Assembly (NCBI RefSeq): GCF_000003815.2
Contig: NW_023365891.1
Span: 94,539-129,534, forward strand
Source: Branchiostoma floridae
Lineage: Eukaryota > Chordata > Leptocardii > Amphioxiformes > Branchiostomatidae
Length of the DNA: 34,996 nucleotides
Direction of reading: 5' to 3'
The position numbers and the translations under genes are program-made. The first letter of the stretch is position 1; the number at the start of each line of letters is the position of its first letter. Positions 20,231 through 31,247 of this stretch are shown one piece after another. Under the pieces are notes generated by a model, which ran no database searches, was not told the origin of the DNA, and was given only the letters and a program-made list of their open reading frames with translations.

Positions 20231-21578
20231 CGTAAGGGAGCGCATATATATTTTTGACAAATTTGTTAAACCTATCCTTTTGTATGGATCTGAGTTAACA
20301 TGCTTTGACCATGCCTCCAAAACACTGAAACTTAATGTTTCAAAAAACATCCCCATGTCTTCTTCAAAGTATATTTTCTCCCTTTTGTTGAAGAAAGTTC
20401 AGATTGAGGATAGAATTCCAGTTTTTGTTCGAAAGAGCACTTGTACTGATCTGACTCATACCTATGTCATCAATTTTGAAAGAAGTTCAGACAAAGACGT
20501 GTTTCTGAAATATTCGTCTGGACTTAATCTAGAAAAGGATGACTTTTCTGTTGATAACACACGCCTCCCAACAGTCATACCGGAATTTGACATAATTGAT
20601 ATACGCTTTCAAAAATTTCTACTTGGAATCCACTCCAAATCATCTAATGACGGCGTGCGAGGAGAATTAGGAACTTTTCCTATTATGATATCTGCTAAAA
20701 TTCAGCTCATTAAATACTGGCACCGTTTGGTAAACTTACCTGAGGACTCTCTGCTTCGCGATGCATACAATACTGTATTTACTGGTGATCATGACTGGAT
20801 TAATCATGTTAAAGACATTCTCAATTACCATGGCTTTTGACATATATGGGTGAAACCTGAGTCGTATAAACTAGATTACATTGCCGACCAACTTCGCTAC
20901 CGTCTACAAGATACATTTATACAGGAGTGGTTTAGTCACATAAAAAGCAATTCAAAATTGTCTTTTCTTAACAAATCGACAAAGTGTTATGAACAAGAGA
21001 CATACCTTTATGATATATATAACTTTGAAATTCGTAAAGCGATAACCCAGTTAAGAATCAGCAGTCATAAATTGAACATAGAAACAGGCAGGTATCATAA
21101 TGTAGCGCCTGACCAAAGGTTTTGCCCATTCTGTTCAAAGCAAATTGAAGATGAATTTCACTTTGTCATGATGTGCAGTAGGTACAATGTTTCACGTAAT
21201 GAGTTATTCACATTCCTCGAATCAAATACAACAGATTTTAAGAGACTCAATGATACAGACAGATTTGATTATATATTCAGATGTAATAACTCCCACAATG
21301 CTAAAATAGGCAAATATATAAAAGACTGCTTTGTCATAAGAAAAAATGCCGAAACTCATAATTAGCCCCACTCGATTGTAATACAATATCAATGATTTAG
21401 GCTAGCTCTTATTGTTCTAGAAATTAGGATGCCAATTATTTCATTCAATATTCATAATCTGCATATGTACTAAGTTTGATACTTGTTTTAGTAATAAGGA
21501 TGATAAGTTTGTTTCTTCTTTTTTTTGCCATACATTGTACAGTGTACGATCGTTGCGCAATAAAGTTCTTCTTTGTAT
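20230..21578 (+). mobile_element. 5'-truncated non-LTR retrotransposon (LINE) inside the satellite array
   Basis: The open frame encodes the end of a reverse transcriptase and the C-terminal region: IFDKFVKPILLYGSEL, then KFLLGIHSKSSNDGVRGELG, KYWHRLVNLPEDSLL, LRISSHKLNIETGRY and a zinc-knuckle-like CPFCSKQIEDEFHFVMMC. This order is characteristic of many invertebrate LINEs. The catalytic part of the RT is missing. One in-frame TGA (20838-20840) interrupts the frame, in a context (GF-stop-HIWV) where other LINEs have GFGxVW. The 3' UTR ends in AATAAA at 21559-21564. Satellite sequence lies on both sides. Confidence 0.85.
20244..21365 (+). pseudogene. LINE RT/C-terminal fragment with one in-frame stop
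   Basis: Two same-frame open segments (to 20840, and 20841-21365) are joined by a single TGA. Without the N-terminal RT and endonuclease it cannot retrotranspose by itself. Confidence 0.8.
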
Positions 21579-21713
21579 ATATATAAGCTAAACGTGAGAG
21601 GTCTACCCTGATCGAATTTAACCTTGCGTACAGAAAGATTGAAAACGTCATATGCTTTCGGAAAAGCTGAAAAGACACATGATTATTGCGTTGACTTTGC
21701 TGAGGTATTTATA

Positions 21714-22469
21714 CAGTGGAAGCCAGTTAATTGCACCTCGGATAAACTCACACTCCGGGTAATTGCACGGAATCACCAAATCCCAAACCGTCTCCCATTC
21801 ACTCCATTGTTAGTGACTTCGCTTATCTGCACGACAAAAATCACCAACGCCGGATAATTGCACGAAAATTTGTCAAACATCGTCGACAAATTGACTGAAA
21901 ATGCGTCCTAAAATCATTAGACATGGTACAAATAAGCCGATAACGGCCTTTGTGAAGTTGCTATACTGACAACATGTATGAAATTGTTATTGGGATAAAA
22001 AGAAAGCGATATTGTGGGGTCGGCACCATGAAGAGACGCCCGCCCACTAAAGGTCGTCAAAGCCGGCATTACGATTCGGTAGACTATGACATACTCAATA
22101 ACAAATGTTCTCTATCTGTCCATTGTCTAATTACGTAATTAGGGTCGCGGGGAAATAATTATGCAGTGGTGTTACGTTCTTGGCAGCCAGTCGGAAACAA
22201 CACAGCGACTCGGGGCCGACAGACGGACATAACACTCACCTTCGGCGGTGCAGTGCTTTGGTTTCGTGATCAGGAAGCTACGTATACATAACAGGAACTT
22301 ACTTTTAGTTTCGATTTCAAGTACATTGCAGTACGATGTTTCGTGAAGACATGTATATGACGTCCGGAGCACATCTGGTACAGCACTACTGTAACACGTA
22401 AATAAACACGCCGGATAATTGCACGAAATTCGGTGGCAAATCGGATGTGCAATTAAGCGGCTTCCACTG
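21714..22469. mobile_element. Non-autonomous pogo/Tigger-like element
   Basis: The inverted ends are cagtggaagccagttaattg and caattaagcggcttccactg, followed inward by matching 'ccggataattgcacg' blocks. Each end is flanked by TA, as expected for Tc1/mariner-superfamily insertions. The 756-bp interior has no transposase. Confidence 0.8.
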
Positions 22470-22474
22470 TATAA

Positions 22475-23870
22475 CATTTTGTACCAGAAAACGCAATTGT
22501 CAGTTTTGACTGTAAATCTTGCCACTGTTATACAACAGATGACGCAATGCTTTATCTAACACCAGACAAAGGCTTATTATATTTGACATAGCCGAGTTAA
22601 GTCTGGTAAACATATATTTTGTAACAGAGAAACGGTATTTGTGAGTTTTAATAGAAAATACTACCACAGTGGTTAAACAGTAAAGCGGATTGCATTTTTA
22701 AAACTTTTTAAGACATTTAAGTTGTCTTTTCGGCATACTAAAATGCATTTAAAATTCACGTAAAGAAACACCACAAATTAAGTTACATTTACAAACTCTG
22801 AAATCTTACGTAAAAGCCAGATGTAAGTTTCCGATGCCTTTAATAGATCTTAAAATCTGCTGAAATTTTTCTCTCTCTTTAAGGGCATTATACGTATCTC
22901 TGAAACTTTGCTTAAATAGTTGTTTTCGTGCTGTGGCATCGTTGTTATGTTTATAGTAGGTGTTGATCAATATGAAATCGACGAGTACACGAGTTTGATA
23001 CATAACTCCATAGTATCAATATTAACGTAAGTACATGGCAATAAGATAGTTGAACTTGTTTCAGACAAGGAGGGTTGTGTCCCTTGTATTCCCTTTATTG
23101 CATGTACCTGAGTCTCGACATGAGATATATTTCATTGTATTCACCTGTCCTCAAGCAACCTATATATCTCCAATATGAAGTCTCTATTATGAATTGACCA
23201 CAAAAGAACTATGTCATGTCTTTATTGATTATGCAAATAAGGTATTCATTAGAATAATGCACATTTTGGTGTATGCACCTGGCCAAGAGGTATCTTCACC
23301 TTCAATATGACTGTTTTTCTAATATTTAGAAACTGGTACGTTATATGCACCTACCCTATGGATATCTTCACCTCCAATATGACTGTTTTTCTAGTATTTA
23401 GGAACTGGTGTTTTACCCGTGTTTCTTAAGACTGGTACTTTACCAGTTTTTTTTGTAGCATTTAGCAACAGGTATATGAACTTGTGCGTAGATAGTGTTT
23501 ATAATGAGTAAATGAGTATTCAATTGTGTTTTTCTTAGTGCTTTGGAAATGTTTTCTGCACAAGAAAGAAGATACTGTGACAAATTGAAAACATATATCT
23601 GACGTATTCCGTACCATAGACTGTGTTGTGTTGATTTATACGTTCACAATAGCATTGTTTTCTATGCCACCTCTGCCATGTCAGCTGCAAAAAAAATGTC
23701 CTTTCAATGTAGTGTTTGCACCGAACAAAGTATGACATCTTACGGTAATAAGGTGCCATATAGGTACCAGGTAACACACCAACTATGTTACTCACAGATG
23801 CAGTATAGTACCAGGTAGCGCACCTAATATGTAGTAACCAGCTGCTCTTGAGACCCCTCCGAGGAATACT
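22475..23870. other. Intergenic, no confident gene
   Basis: The region is AT-rich. A 65-residue minus-strand frame at 22806-23003 (ATARKQLFKQSFRDTYNALK) has coding-like composition but no recognised family. A near-duplicate of about 74 bp ('caatatgactgtttttcta') occurs at about 23300 and 23375. Confidence 0.4.
23285..23415. repeat. Tandem duplication of about 74 bp
   Basis: The string 'aatatgactgtttttctaat' with flanking tatcttcacct and tttag-aactgg recurs about 74 bp apart with few changes. Confidence 0.75.
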
Positions 23871-23881
23871 AGTAATGTTCT

Positions 23882-23940
23882 GGGGGGGGGGCGAAAACGC
23901 TAAAGGGGGGCGAAAACGCTAGTGGGGGGCGAGATCGCTG
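23882..23940 (+). repeat. G-rich tandem repeat upstream of copy B
   Basis: Three units of ggggggcgaaaacgcta are followed by a second G-rich tract (about 23971-23987). Runs of six to nine G could form a G-quadruplex. It lies about 230 bp before the copy B start codon. Confidence 0.75.
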
Positions 23941-24062
23941 TCACACCGGGCTTTTTTGGTCATCCCTGGACGGGGGGGTGGGGGCTTTTGAGGCCCTCCA
24001 CTTCTAAGTCCTCTAACTCTTGATCGACGTGCCGTAGGGCCACCAAATTTTCAGGACATGAT

Positions 24063-24168
24063 ATTTTGTGCAATCAGTATTTGTGAAAAAAGTGATAAGC
24101 ACACATGTATTATAAGCAGTTTAAGTATTTATATTTTTGATAACAGGTGTCAGGAGTGACTACCTGCC
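24063..24168 (+). promoter_or_regulatory. Conserved 5' flank of copy B (shared with 3695-3794 of copy A)
   Basis: Both copies share atcagtatttgtgaaa, aagtatttata and 'ttttgataacaggtgtcagg' before the start codon, while sequence further upstream is unrelated. The last string may be a splice acceptor of a 5' UTR exon. A TATA-like tatttata lies about 40 bp before the ATG. Confidence 0.45.
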
Positions 24169-24267
24169 ATGGACGAGGACGATTTTCTGAGTGCTGTACG
24201 GAGTGGAGACGTGCAGACCGTGAGGAGGTGTCTTCAGGCTGGGAGGGACGTCAATCACAGGTTTCCG
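24169..24267 (+). CDS. Copy B exon 1: start codon and ankyrin cap
   Basis: The ATG, in the context tgccATGG, opens MDEDDFLSAVRSGDVQTVRR followed by 13 residues to the GTAACT donor. The frame stays open into the intron, so the exact donor rests on comparison with copy A. A GT at 24261 is a weaker alternative. Confidence 0.8.
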
Positions 24268-27200
24268 GTAACTGCAGCTTATGTGTGTTTTAGATTTGGG
24301 AGGTTGGCGGCATTTCTACCCCTTCTTCTTATCTCACTTTGCTTGTTCTTACTCCATATGCAGATTTGTCATTGGCATCACATGATTTTTCAAACAAGCG
24401 GAGATTTCACGCAGTCCGACTCCAAGTCCCCGTTATAGAATGTCCGAGCCCGGCAATTCTAATGGAAATATACTGTGGTTCCACAGTCTTCACTCTGGAT
24501 ACATATGTGTAGTGTGATTGCCTTTAACCATATCTATCTGTGTGTAGTAAAGGTTTGCATATCATCATAAAGTGTAGTGCAGGCTATTCATAGAATTTTC
24601 AATTAATGATTGTTGAGAAATTTCTACTAATCTAAGAATGTTTTTGATCTCCCGCTTGTGCTCATAAGGCCTAAGGCTTGTTGATTTGATTATATGGATC
24701 ACATTCACGCGCGCATCAATTGTCGGACATTTCCAAAGAAAATAAGTTTTCAACCATACTGTAAATCATACAAAGCAGCTGCAAAATGAAGGTATGTATG
24801 CCTTAGACTGAAAAAAATGTCGGAAAATAAATACGAAATAATAGTAATGTCATAGGATGCCAAGAAAGTTATCTTAGATGTCCAAAAAGATGTGAAATGA
24901 AGACCATTGTTTGGTGTGTACCATATTCTGTGTGTTTACTCATTTGTTAAACAGTCATGACCACTTACATGTCATAAAAAGGGAAACTTTTTTGGCCAAA
25001 CATTTTTTATTCGCACGCTCTTATCAGTTTTAGGGTTCCAGTAGGACGCCATCCATATAAACAAGCCGTGACAGGGGTTCAGTTTCAATAGGAATATTTG
25101 TAATACATTCCAAATTTATAACTATGTATTTTAAAGTGACTGAAAGTTATATTTCCTGTAAAACTTTAGGTTCTACAATGATGGACAGTAATAACGTTAT
25201 GCTGTCCTTGGAGGTCTGTTTGAATCCGCCGATTTACAAAACGGCTTCATTTGCTTCTCCACCTGTTCACTCAGTATGACTGGACCGCACTCCATCTGGC
25301 CAGCTTGAAAGGGAACACTGAGATGGTGAAGCTGCTGGTTCAACTCGGAGCTAATGTGGAGGCGAAGGACAAGGTAAATACTGAAAATCATTTCATTTAG
25401 TCAGAATAAAGTGGAAATTGAAAATTGTTGCGAAATGTTTACTGGTCTTAGAATATTTCCCGCTCTCTTGGCTTAGACTCATTAGCCATAGAACCAATAG
25501 GCAAATGACAAGGGTTGTATTTCAAGTTAGTGGGAATATTTGTACTACCTTCAACAAACATATAAATGAATCGTATAGAAGCGACAATTGAAAATTATAT
25601 TTTTTGTTAAAGTTAAGGATTTACAACGATGGACAGTCATTATTGCCTGCTATCCTCGTTTGTTTATTTGAATCCGGCGGCTCACAAAAAGGCTTCGTTT
25701 GTTTCTCCGTCTGTTCACTCAGGATGGCTGGACCGCACTCCATTGGGCCAGCAGGTACGGGGACACTGAGACGGTGAAGTTGCTGATTCAATTAGGCGCT
25801 AATATGGAGGCAAAGGACAAGGTCAGTACAGATAATCAGTAAGAATAGTAAGAATAAAGGGACAATTAATGATTGTTAAGAAATGTTTACTAGTCTAGTT
25901 CCCTGATCTATCGGCTTAGGCTAGTTAGTTAGCTATGACAAGGGAAACATTTTAAGTTAGCAGGAATATTTGTACTACCTTCGAGAATTGTCTATAAATG
26001 TGCAACTTATAGAAGTGACAAATGACAGATTTATATCCTGTTGAAGGTAAGGTTTACTGAAAAGTGGGAGAAATACACGGCGCAAACAGAGCGGATTAGA
26101 ATACCTGTTAGCATTATATCAATCAAGTAATTGCGATTTTAGCAGTCGAATAGTTAGCAATTAAGTCGCTAAAATTAGGTTACCATCAACAAATCATGAT
26201 TGAAGTGTTATATGTGTTATCGATAATTTTATTTTAAAGATCGCTATTCACTACTAAAATCGCAATTATTTTATCAGTCAACATTTGAGACAGTGATGTT
26301 TACTAACACCGTTACAGAATGCAATGAACTATAATTTTCTCCCACCGCTAAACTTACCGACAATTAACAATATGAAACAAATTAACATTTATATTTATGC
26401 ATATGTATATACAACCTAGTATTAAGTAAGATTACAGATACACATACATAGACATTTGACCAGGATTTAAGATTTCTTTTACGGACAGTAAATCAAAAAT
26501 ACGGAAATGAAAACATTGTACATGTATAAAACATGAATTGTTGATGAATTATTCACGTACACGTACACAGGTTTGGACAACACCACTGGACTGGGTACAT
26601 TTACAATAATGTGCAGCCAGAAAGTTTTGCTGTCCTTTGGGGGTCTGTTTGAATATTTGTACCAAACTAGAATTGTCTATACATTGGCTGATAGAAGTAA
26701 CAATTGACAATGTTTCCTGTAAAAGGTAAGATTTCACTGAAAAGCGGGAAAAATACTGGACGCAAACAGAGCCCTTCAAGTGCAAAAACATAGACACACT
26801 ATTCTAGCAATTTCTGACAGAATAGAATACTTTTTATCCTACATCAATCAAATAATTGCGATTTTATCAGTCAAGTAGTGAGGAGTTAAGTCGCTAAAAT
26901 CAAGGTAACTTTAACACATCAAGATTAATGTCTTGTTTTGTTATCGGTAACTTAATTACCTTAAAGATCGCTATTCATTTACTCAGATCGCAATTATTTA
27001 ATCAGCCAAAATTGGAGGCAGTGATGTTTGTTCTCACTGTTACAAAAGGCCGTGAAATACTCCCTTCCCTAACCGCTAAACTTACCGACTTCAATATTAA
27101 ACGAATTTACATATATATTTATGTATATGCATATATAACCTAGAGTTGATAGTACAGATACACATGCATAGATATTTAATCTGGATTTAAGATTTCTTTA

Positions 27201-30200
27201 ACGGGCAGCAAACTAGAATAAAACGGAAATGAAAACATTACTACGATGAATTATCCTCGTACGCGTACACAGGATGGGACAAAACCACTGGACTACATAC
27301 GTGACCAAGACCTCAGACGTGTCCTGAAGGTAAGAAAATTCTTTCAAAGAAAAGAATTTTGATAGAACGAATACCATTATGATGGTCTTTTTATGGATCC
27401 AACATTATTTACATTTAAGAGCCTACTGCACACTGTTACGTTTTGTCTTCTCGATAAAGTTATTTGAATCGTGATTATAAATAAATAGGTGGATATTTTG
27501 ATTTTGCGTTATTGATAACTTTAGCATAAAGCGAGGAAGAAATTAGATTCAGAAAAAGACTGCATTTTCGGTTAACGAATGTTGAGCGTTTATATTGATC
27601 ATCCAGAACCTGGCCACAGAGGTTTCCTACCACAAACTGATGAAACAGTCCGGTGGGGTGAAAGTCGACAGGTTTAAACTGTGCATCTGTGGACCACAGG
27701 AAGCTGGCAAATCTACTCTGAAGAAAAGTCTTCAAACGGTACCAACTTTTTTTATTAGAGAATTCCTCTCCAATTAGAACTTCTCTTCCTTTTCTAAGGA
27801 ACATTGCACATCGATTGTGCAAAATGACAAATTTATCTTAGATTACCCTTTGAAATGTCACTGTTTACATTATTCCCATGTTTCAATGTTATTTTAAATT
27901 TATTAGCCTGAAAAAGTTCTATTACAGGTTTGAATTGGTACAAGTCGGATTGATATAGTACCAATTACCGGAAAGAATGGCACCTTCGTTATAAAACTAA
28001 ACCTTCTCTTTACATTTTTAACTTTCTTCTTTATAATGCACTTAGTTTTTTGCCATCCATTTTAAAATAATTTCATGTAGGGACCTTTCACCGCCTTCTT
28101 CCGGGATCGAATGACTCCAGACCATCAGCAACACGAGCCCACCCCTGGTGTGAATGTGGGAACAACCAACATTCCCAGTGTGGGGGAGGTCAGTGTGTGG
28201 GACTTCGCTGGACAGTCGGAGTACGCAGTAACCCACAGCATGTTCATGGATGCAGAGAACACAATCTTTGTTGTACTGTACAGCATCATGGATGATATTC
28301 GTACACAAGAGAAAAAGGTGACGAAAAAGGCATCATCTACATAGGTGTATTACTAAGATGATTCTGTTTCAGTTCATCTAAATCAATTTCGATTATAACT
28401 CACAGGTCCACTGGTGGCTGTGTTTCATCAAGTCCTGCAACACAAAGAGTAAACCTAACGTCATCCTCGTGGCCAGTCATGCGGACCTGGCTGTTGCAGG
28501 TTTGTTACGTTACATCATAGTTCCTTCCATGTTCTTGCATGTACAGCTACTACTAAAACAATTGCAGCTTAAAGCTACTTAAGAGTTTTCTGGCCAGATG
28601 TCCTCTCAATAACTTTGTCTTCCATACCAAGTTCATCTACTCCATCTATACTATTACTGCTAGGAGGACATCAAAGGGCAACTTCCCTCCTTGAGCTGAT
28701 GACATCAGAGTTCAAGGATCATCTGGACATCTCAGACGAAGTGTTCCTACTCGACTGCAGAAAGACTCGTCAAACTGACATGTGGCGTCTTAAACACCTT
28801 TTGATAAGACTGAAGGCCCAGCTTCTAACAGTAAGTAGAGTCGTCCAGTTACAATATTCAAAGCCAATTTCAACATTTAATCTAAACATTTTAGGCTATA
28901 ATTTTTTTGGCAAACATTCCTACTGTACGTACTATACTGTACTTATGTAATTGATACAGACGTAGATTTACAAGATACAGAACCTGTGGCAAGATGATTT
29001 GTGTAGATATAACACCTCAATTCCATTGTATCTGACGTATACATCTGCCTGATCACTTATTGTATTCAACCAATATGTTCACTTTCATTATACAGCACCA
29101 GCGAGCCATACCCAAACTGTGTGCCGAAATCATCAAGTGCCTACCCAAATGGACCAAGGAGAAGTGCAGCCCAAAGTGTCCCGTGTTCAGATGGACAGAG
29201 TACAAAGAGGCTGTGAAGGAGATCGACCGCTTGGCTGAAGAAGATTTTCTAATGGCATCTTCGCAGTATCTGAATCAGCTTGGGGAGGTAAACAATCACT
29301 TATCCACTATTCGTAACGTCTTTTGATTTTAATTACAATCAGTTCTACTAACTTGGATGTTATTATCAAATCATTCATTTAAAGAATATAAGAGTTTTCT
29401 TTTAGACAACCAGTTTTTCTCACCTGATGCCGTTTTGATGTCTGTCAGACATCTTCCTCAGAGCTTCTAACTGGAGTTCTGCTTCTCGTCGACGTACTAG
29501 TAAATAGCGCTTTCGCGACGAGAACACTATCCCAAACGTGGCTGAGCCTCCCTCCCCTCGTCCGCGTTCATTACTGTGGTGGACTTTCTTATCCAGACTG
29601 CTTCTTTAATCCAACGGATTCGTCTGTTGCTATCTCTATCTATAACCTCCGCGCCGCACACACCCCCCCCCCCCCCGTCAATACCACATACATCGAAACG
29701 TCAGCAGGTGAGAAAAAAGTGTTTATGACACAAAATATACAACATGTTCTTATTTCTGTAACTTCTGGTTATAGCTGTCATGGTGTCACAAGCTAAGGAA
29801 CATGAATACGGTGCGAGATCAGGCACCACATTTTGCGAAAACATAATTGATAAGAAAACAGTGGTTAACTTAAGCGATTTCATACCAAAAGACACAACTT
29901 ACACATTGCTTTCAATGCTTCTTAAAAGAACGTTCTTTGTAAGCCTCAGTGCAAAGATTGAAACCGGCTGCCGTGTTCATTCTGACGTCATGACAGGTAT
30001 AGTCACAATCCAATTACAGGACAGCATCGAGAGCTGGAAGTATGATTTTATAAAATAACTATGCTCAATAACACAGGAGGTGTGTACATATTGTGCGAAT
30101 ATCTATTTCATTACACAATATCAATATGGTTGAGTGTAATTTCATTGGAATTTTGATTTTGACATATTGTCGATAACACTAACCGTCTTACAACTACGCA

Positions 30201-31247
30201 ATATTCATTATGATGCAAATATTACATGTACTTTTTCTTATATTGTTTATCCAGATCTTGCTTGTCTCCTCAACTACTGAGCCCATTGTTGTCCTGGAAC
30301 CCAACTGGCTCTGCACGGATGTCTTCGGCAAAGTCATGGCACCAGAAAACTTCCCCATCCATCTGAGAAGACGTGAGGGTATTGGTATTGTCACAAAAGA
30401 TGAGATCCAAAAAGTGTTCAAAGACGTCACCACCGATGTCGATCTCCTGATCACCCTGCTGCAAGAGTTCCAGCTCTGCCACACCTTTGATGGACAAGAG
30501 TTCATCATCCCCGGGCTGCTGACACAGATCATGCCTCCAGAGAAGTGGCAGCCAACCGCAGACCCTGCCAAGACCGTGTACTTCGGCAAGCAAGTCCAGT
30601 GCGCCGACACCACCGACATGTTCTCCTTCGGGTTCTTTCCCCGTGTGCAGACCCGCCTGATGAGGCAGCTGAAGAATCGCCCGCTGCTGTGGAGAGACGG
30701 AGCCAAGTGTTTCGACTGGAACGTGGAAAGCCTCATCAAGCTCTCTGCAGACGGTCGTGCGGTCAACATCTGTGTGCGGAGCGAGCAGGCCGACAAGCCG
30801 AGCTGCCGACAGATGCTCGCGCTGATAGAGAACATCCTGACCAACGAGCTCGACGAGTGCAGCCCAGGCACCACTACAGAGGAGAGGGTGCTCAGCGCTC
30901 GTGCACTGAGGGAACACAGAGAAGAAGTCTACTCCTACAGCATGGATAAGATCGACAAGGCTAAAGAAGAGGACGGCATCGTCCATCACGACATCCTTGG
31001 CTTCTCTGAAGACGTCGATGACCTCCTGTATGGCGAAAGAGACGACGAGGAAGAGGAGCAAGGAGCTGTTGGAAACAGGGTCCAGCAAAAGATCGTGGGC
31101 GGGTATGGCAACACTATCATCAACCCAGGTGAAGGTTCGGTCGTCAACGTGTATCACGGTGCCGTTGGTGCCATTGGTGCCATTGGACGACTGCAGCTAG
31201 AGGATAATGTGTCTGAGACTAGCTCAGATAGGCTGGCCCTTGAATGA
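24169..31247 (+). CDS. Copy B: ankyrin-Roc-COR protein (DAPK1-like, no kinase), two ankyrin exons
   Basis: The spliced model has exons 24169-24267, 25275-25373, 25723-25821, 27273-27329, 27607-27738, 28081-28317, 28406-28499, 28664-28830, 29096-29287 and 30255-31247. All junctions are GT-AG, and 2169 bp give 722 residues. The order is: cap 1-33, two ankyrin repeats 34-99, half-repeat 100-118, Roc about 119-328 (P-loop GPQEAGKST 147-155, DFAGQ 203-207, SHAD 265-268), COR from about 329, acidic DDEEEEQ, then a small-residue tail (VVNVYHGAVGAIGAIG) and LQLEDNVSE. It has three ankyrin repeats fewer than copy A, while Roc and COR exons are almost identical. No in-frame stop interrupts the model, so it is probably functional. 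The last intron carries a Penelope fragment. Confidence 0.87.
25275..25821 (+). CDS. Copy B ankyrin exons (two 99-bp exons)
   Basis: Exons 25275-25373 and 25723-25821 each encode one 33-residue ankyrin repeat: YDWTALHLASLKGNTEMVKL plus LVQLGANVEAKDK, and DGWTALHWASRYGDTETVKL plus LIQLGANMEAKDK. Acceptors are identical to those of copy A (gttcactcag). The first opens with YD instead of DG. The intron between them belongs to the same module family as in copy A. Confidence 0.92.
25965..27290 (+). repeat. Intron-plus-exon tandem duplication in copy B
   Basis: 25965-26600 and 26655-27290 share aligned landmarks: gaattgtctata, gaaaagYgggaRaaatac, the inverted-repeat segment, cagtgatgttt and the capping exon. 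The first exon copy is dead. Copy A has a single version (10150-10760). Confidence 0.8.
26571..26609 (+). pseudogene. Dead duplicate of the copy B capping exon
   Basis: After a good acceptor (tacacag) the sequence reads VWTTPLDWVHLQ and then TAA, against DGTKPLDYIRDQ in the real exon at 27273. There is no donor. It lies in a tandem duplication of the surrounding intron. Confidence 0.75.
27273..27329 (+). CDS. Copy B capping exon
   Basis: This 57-bp phase-0 exon encodes DGTKPLDYIRDQDLRRVLK, closing the ankyrin array. It is the intact partner of the dead duplicate at 26571-26609. Confidence 0.85.
27607..27738 (+). CDS. Copy B Roc exon with the P-loop
   Basis: This 132-bp exon encodes NLATEVSYHKLMKQSGGVKV and then FKLCICGPQEAGKSTLKKS. 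The intact GxxxxGKST motif supports nucleotide binding. The donor is GTACCA. Confidence 0.9.
28081..28317 (+). CDS. Copy B Roc exon with switch regions
   Basis: This 237-bp exon follows tttcatgtag and encodes GVNVGTTNIPSVGEVSVWDF and AGQSEYAVTHSMFMDAENT. It has the same length and phase as in copy A, with only scattered substitutions. Confidence 0.9.
28406..28499 (+). CDS. Copy B Roc exon with the G4 motif
   Basis: This 94-bp exon encodes VHWWLCFIKSCNTK and KPNVILVASHADLAVA. SHAD is kept, and the residues after it differ from copy A (LAVA against QTDA). It ends in phase 1. Confidence 0.88.
28664..28830 (+). CDS. Copy B Roc C-terminal exon
   Basis: This 167-bp exon follows 'actgctag'. It encodes GHQRATSLLELMTSEFKDHL, then DEVFLLDCRKTRQTDMWRL and LIRLKAQLLT. 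The donor is GTAAGT. Confidence 0.88.
29096..29287 (+). CDS. Copy B Roc-COR linker / COR start exon
   Basis: This 192-bp exon encodes HQRAIPKLCAEIIKCLPKW through RWTEYKEAVKEIDRLAEEDF and LNQLGE. It lacks three codons that are present in copy A (EMMG region). Confidence 0.85.
29395..29720 (-). mobile_element. Penelope-like element, 3'-end fragment
   Basis: On the minus strand the frame reads IRWIKEAVWIRKSTTVMNAD then EG, the typical end of the GIY-YIG endonuclease region in Penelope-like elements. The sequence 'acatcgaaacgtcagcaggtgag' occurs at the right edge and as a related inverted copy at the left edge, as in the terminal repeats of these elements. A 14-base poly-C (29663-29676) interrupts it. 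It lies in the last intron of copy B. Confidence 0.7.
30255..31247 (+). CDS. Copy B terminal exon: COR domain and tail
   Basis: This 993-bp exon follows gtttatccag. It encodes the COR core (EPIVVLEPNWLCTDVFGKVM, FDGQEFIIPGLLTQ), the acidic run DDEEEEQ, a glycine/valine-rich stretch (VYHGAVGAIGAIG) and a final LQLEDNVSETSSDRLALE. It is 29 residues longer than the copy A exon. A second tail-like unit (KLEDNISENSSDELPMQ) lies just after the stop at about 31299-31349. Confidence 0.9.
   Translation: MLLVSSTTEPIVVLEPNWLCTDVFGKVMAPENFPIHLRRREGIGIVTKDEIQKVFKDVTTDVDLLITLLQEFQLCHTFDGQEFIIPGLLTQIMPPEKWQPTADPAKTVYFGKQVQCADTTDMFSFGFFPRVQTRLMRQLKNRPLLWRDGAKCFDWNVESLIKLSADGRAVNICVRSEQADKPSCRQMLALIENILTNELDECSPGTTTEERVLSARALREHREEVYSYSMDKIDKAKEEDGIVHHDILGFSEDVDDLLYGERDDEEEEQGAVGNRVQQKIVGGYGNTIINPGEGSVVNVYHGAVGAIGAIGRLQLEDNVSETSSDRLALE

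Noticed and set aside
29780-30058. 92-residue open frame in the last intron of copy B
   Set aside because: No recognisable family, no counterpart in copy A, and it lies between splice sites of a well-supported gene.
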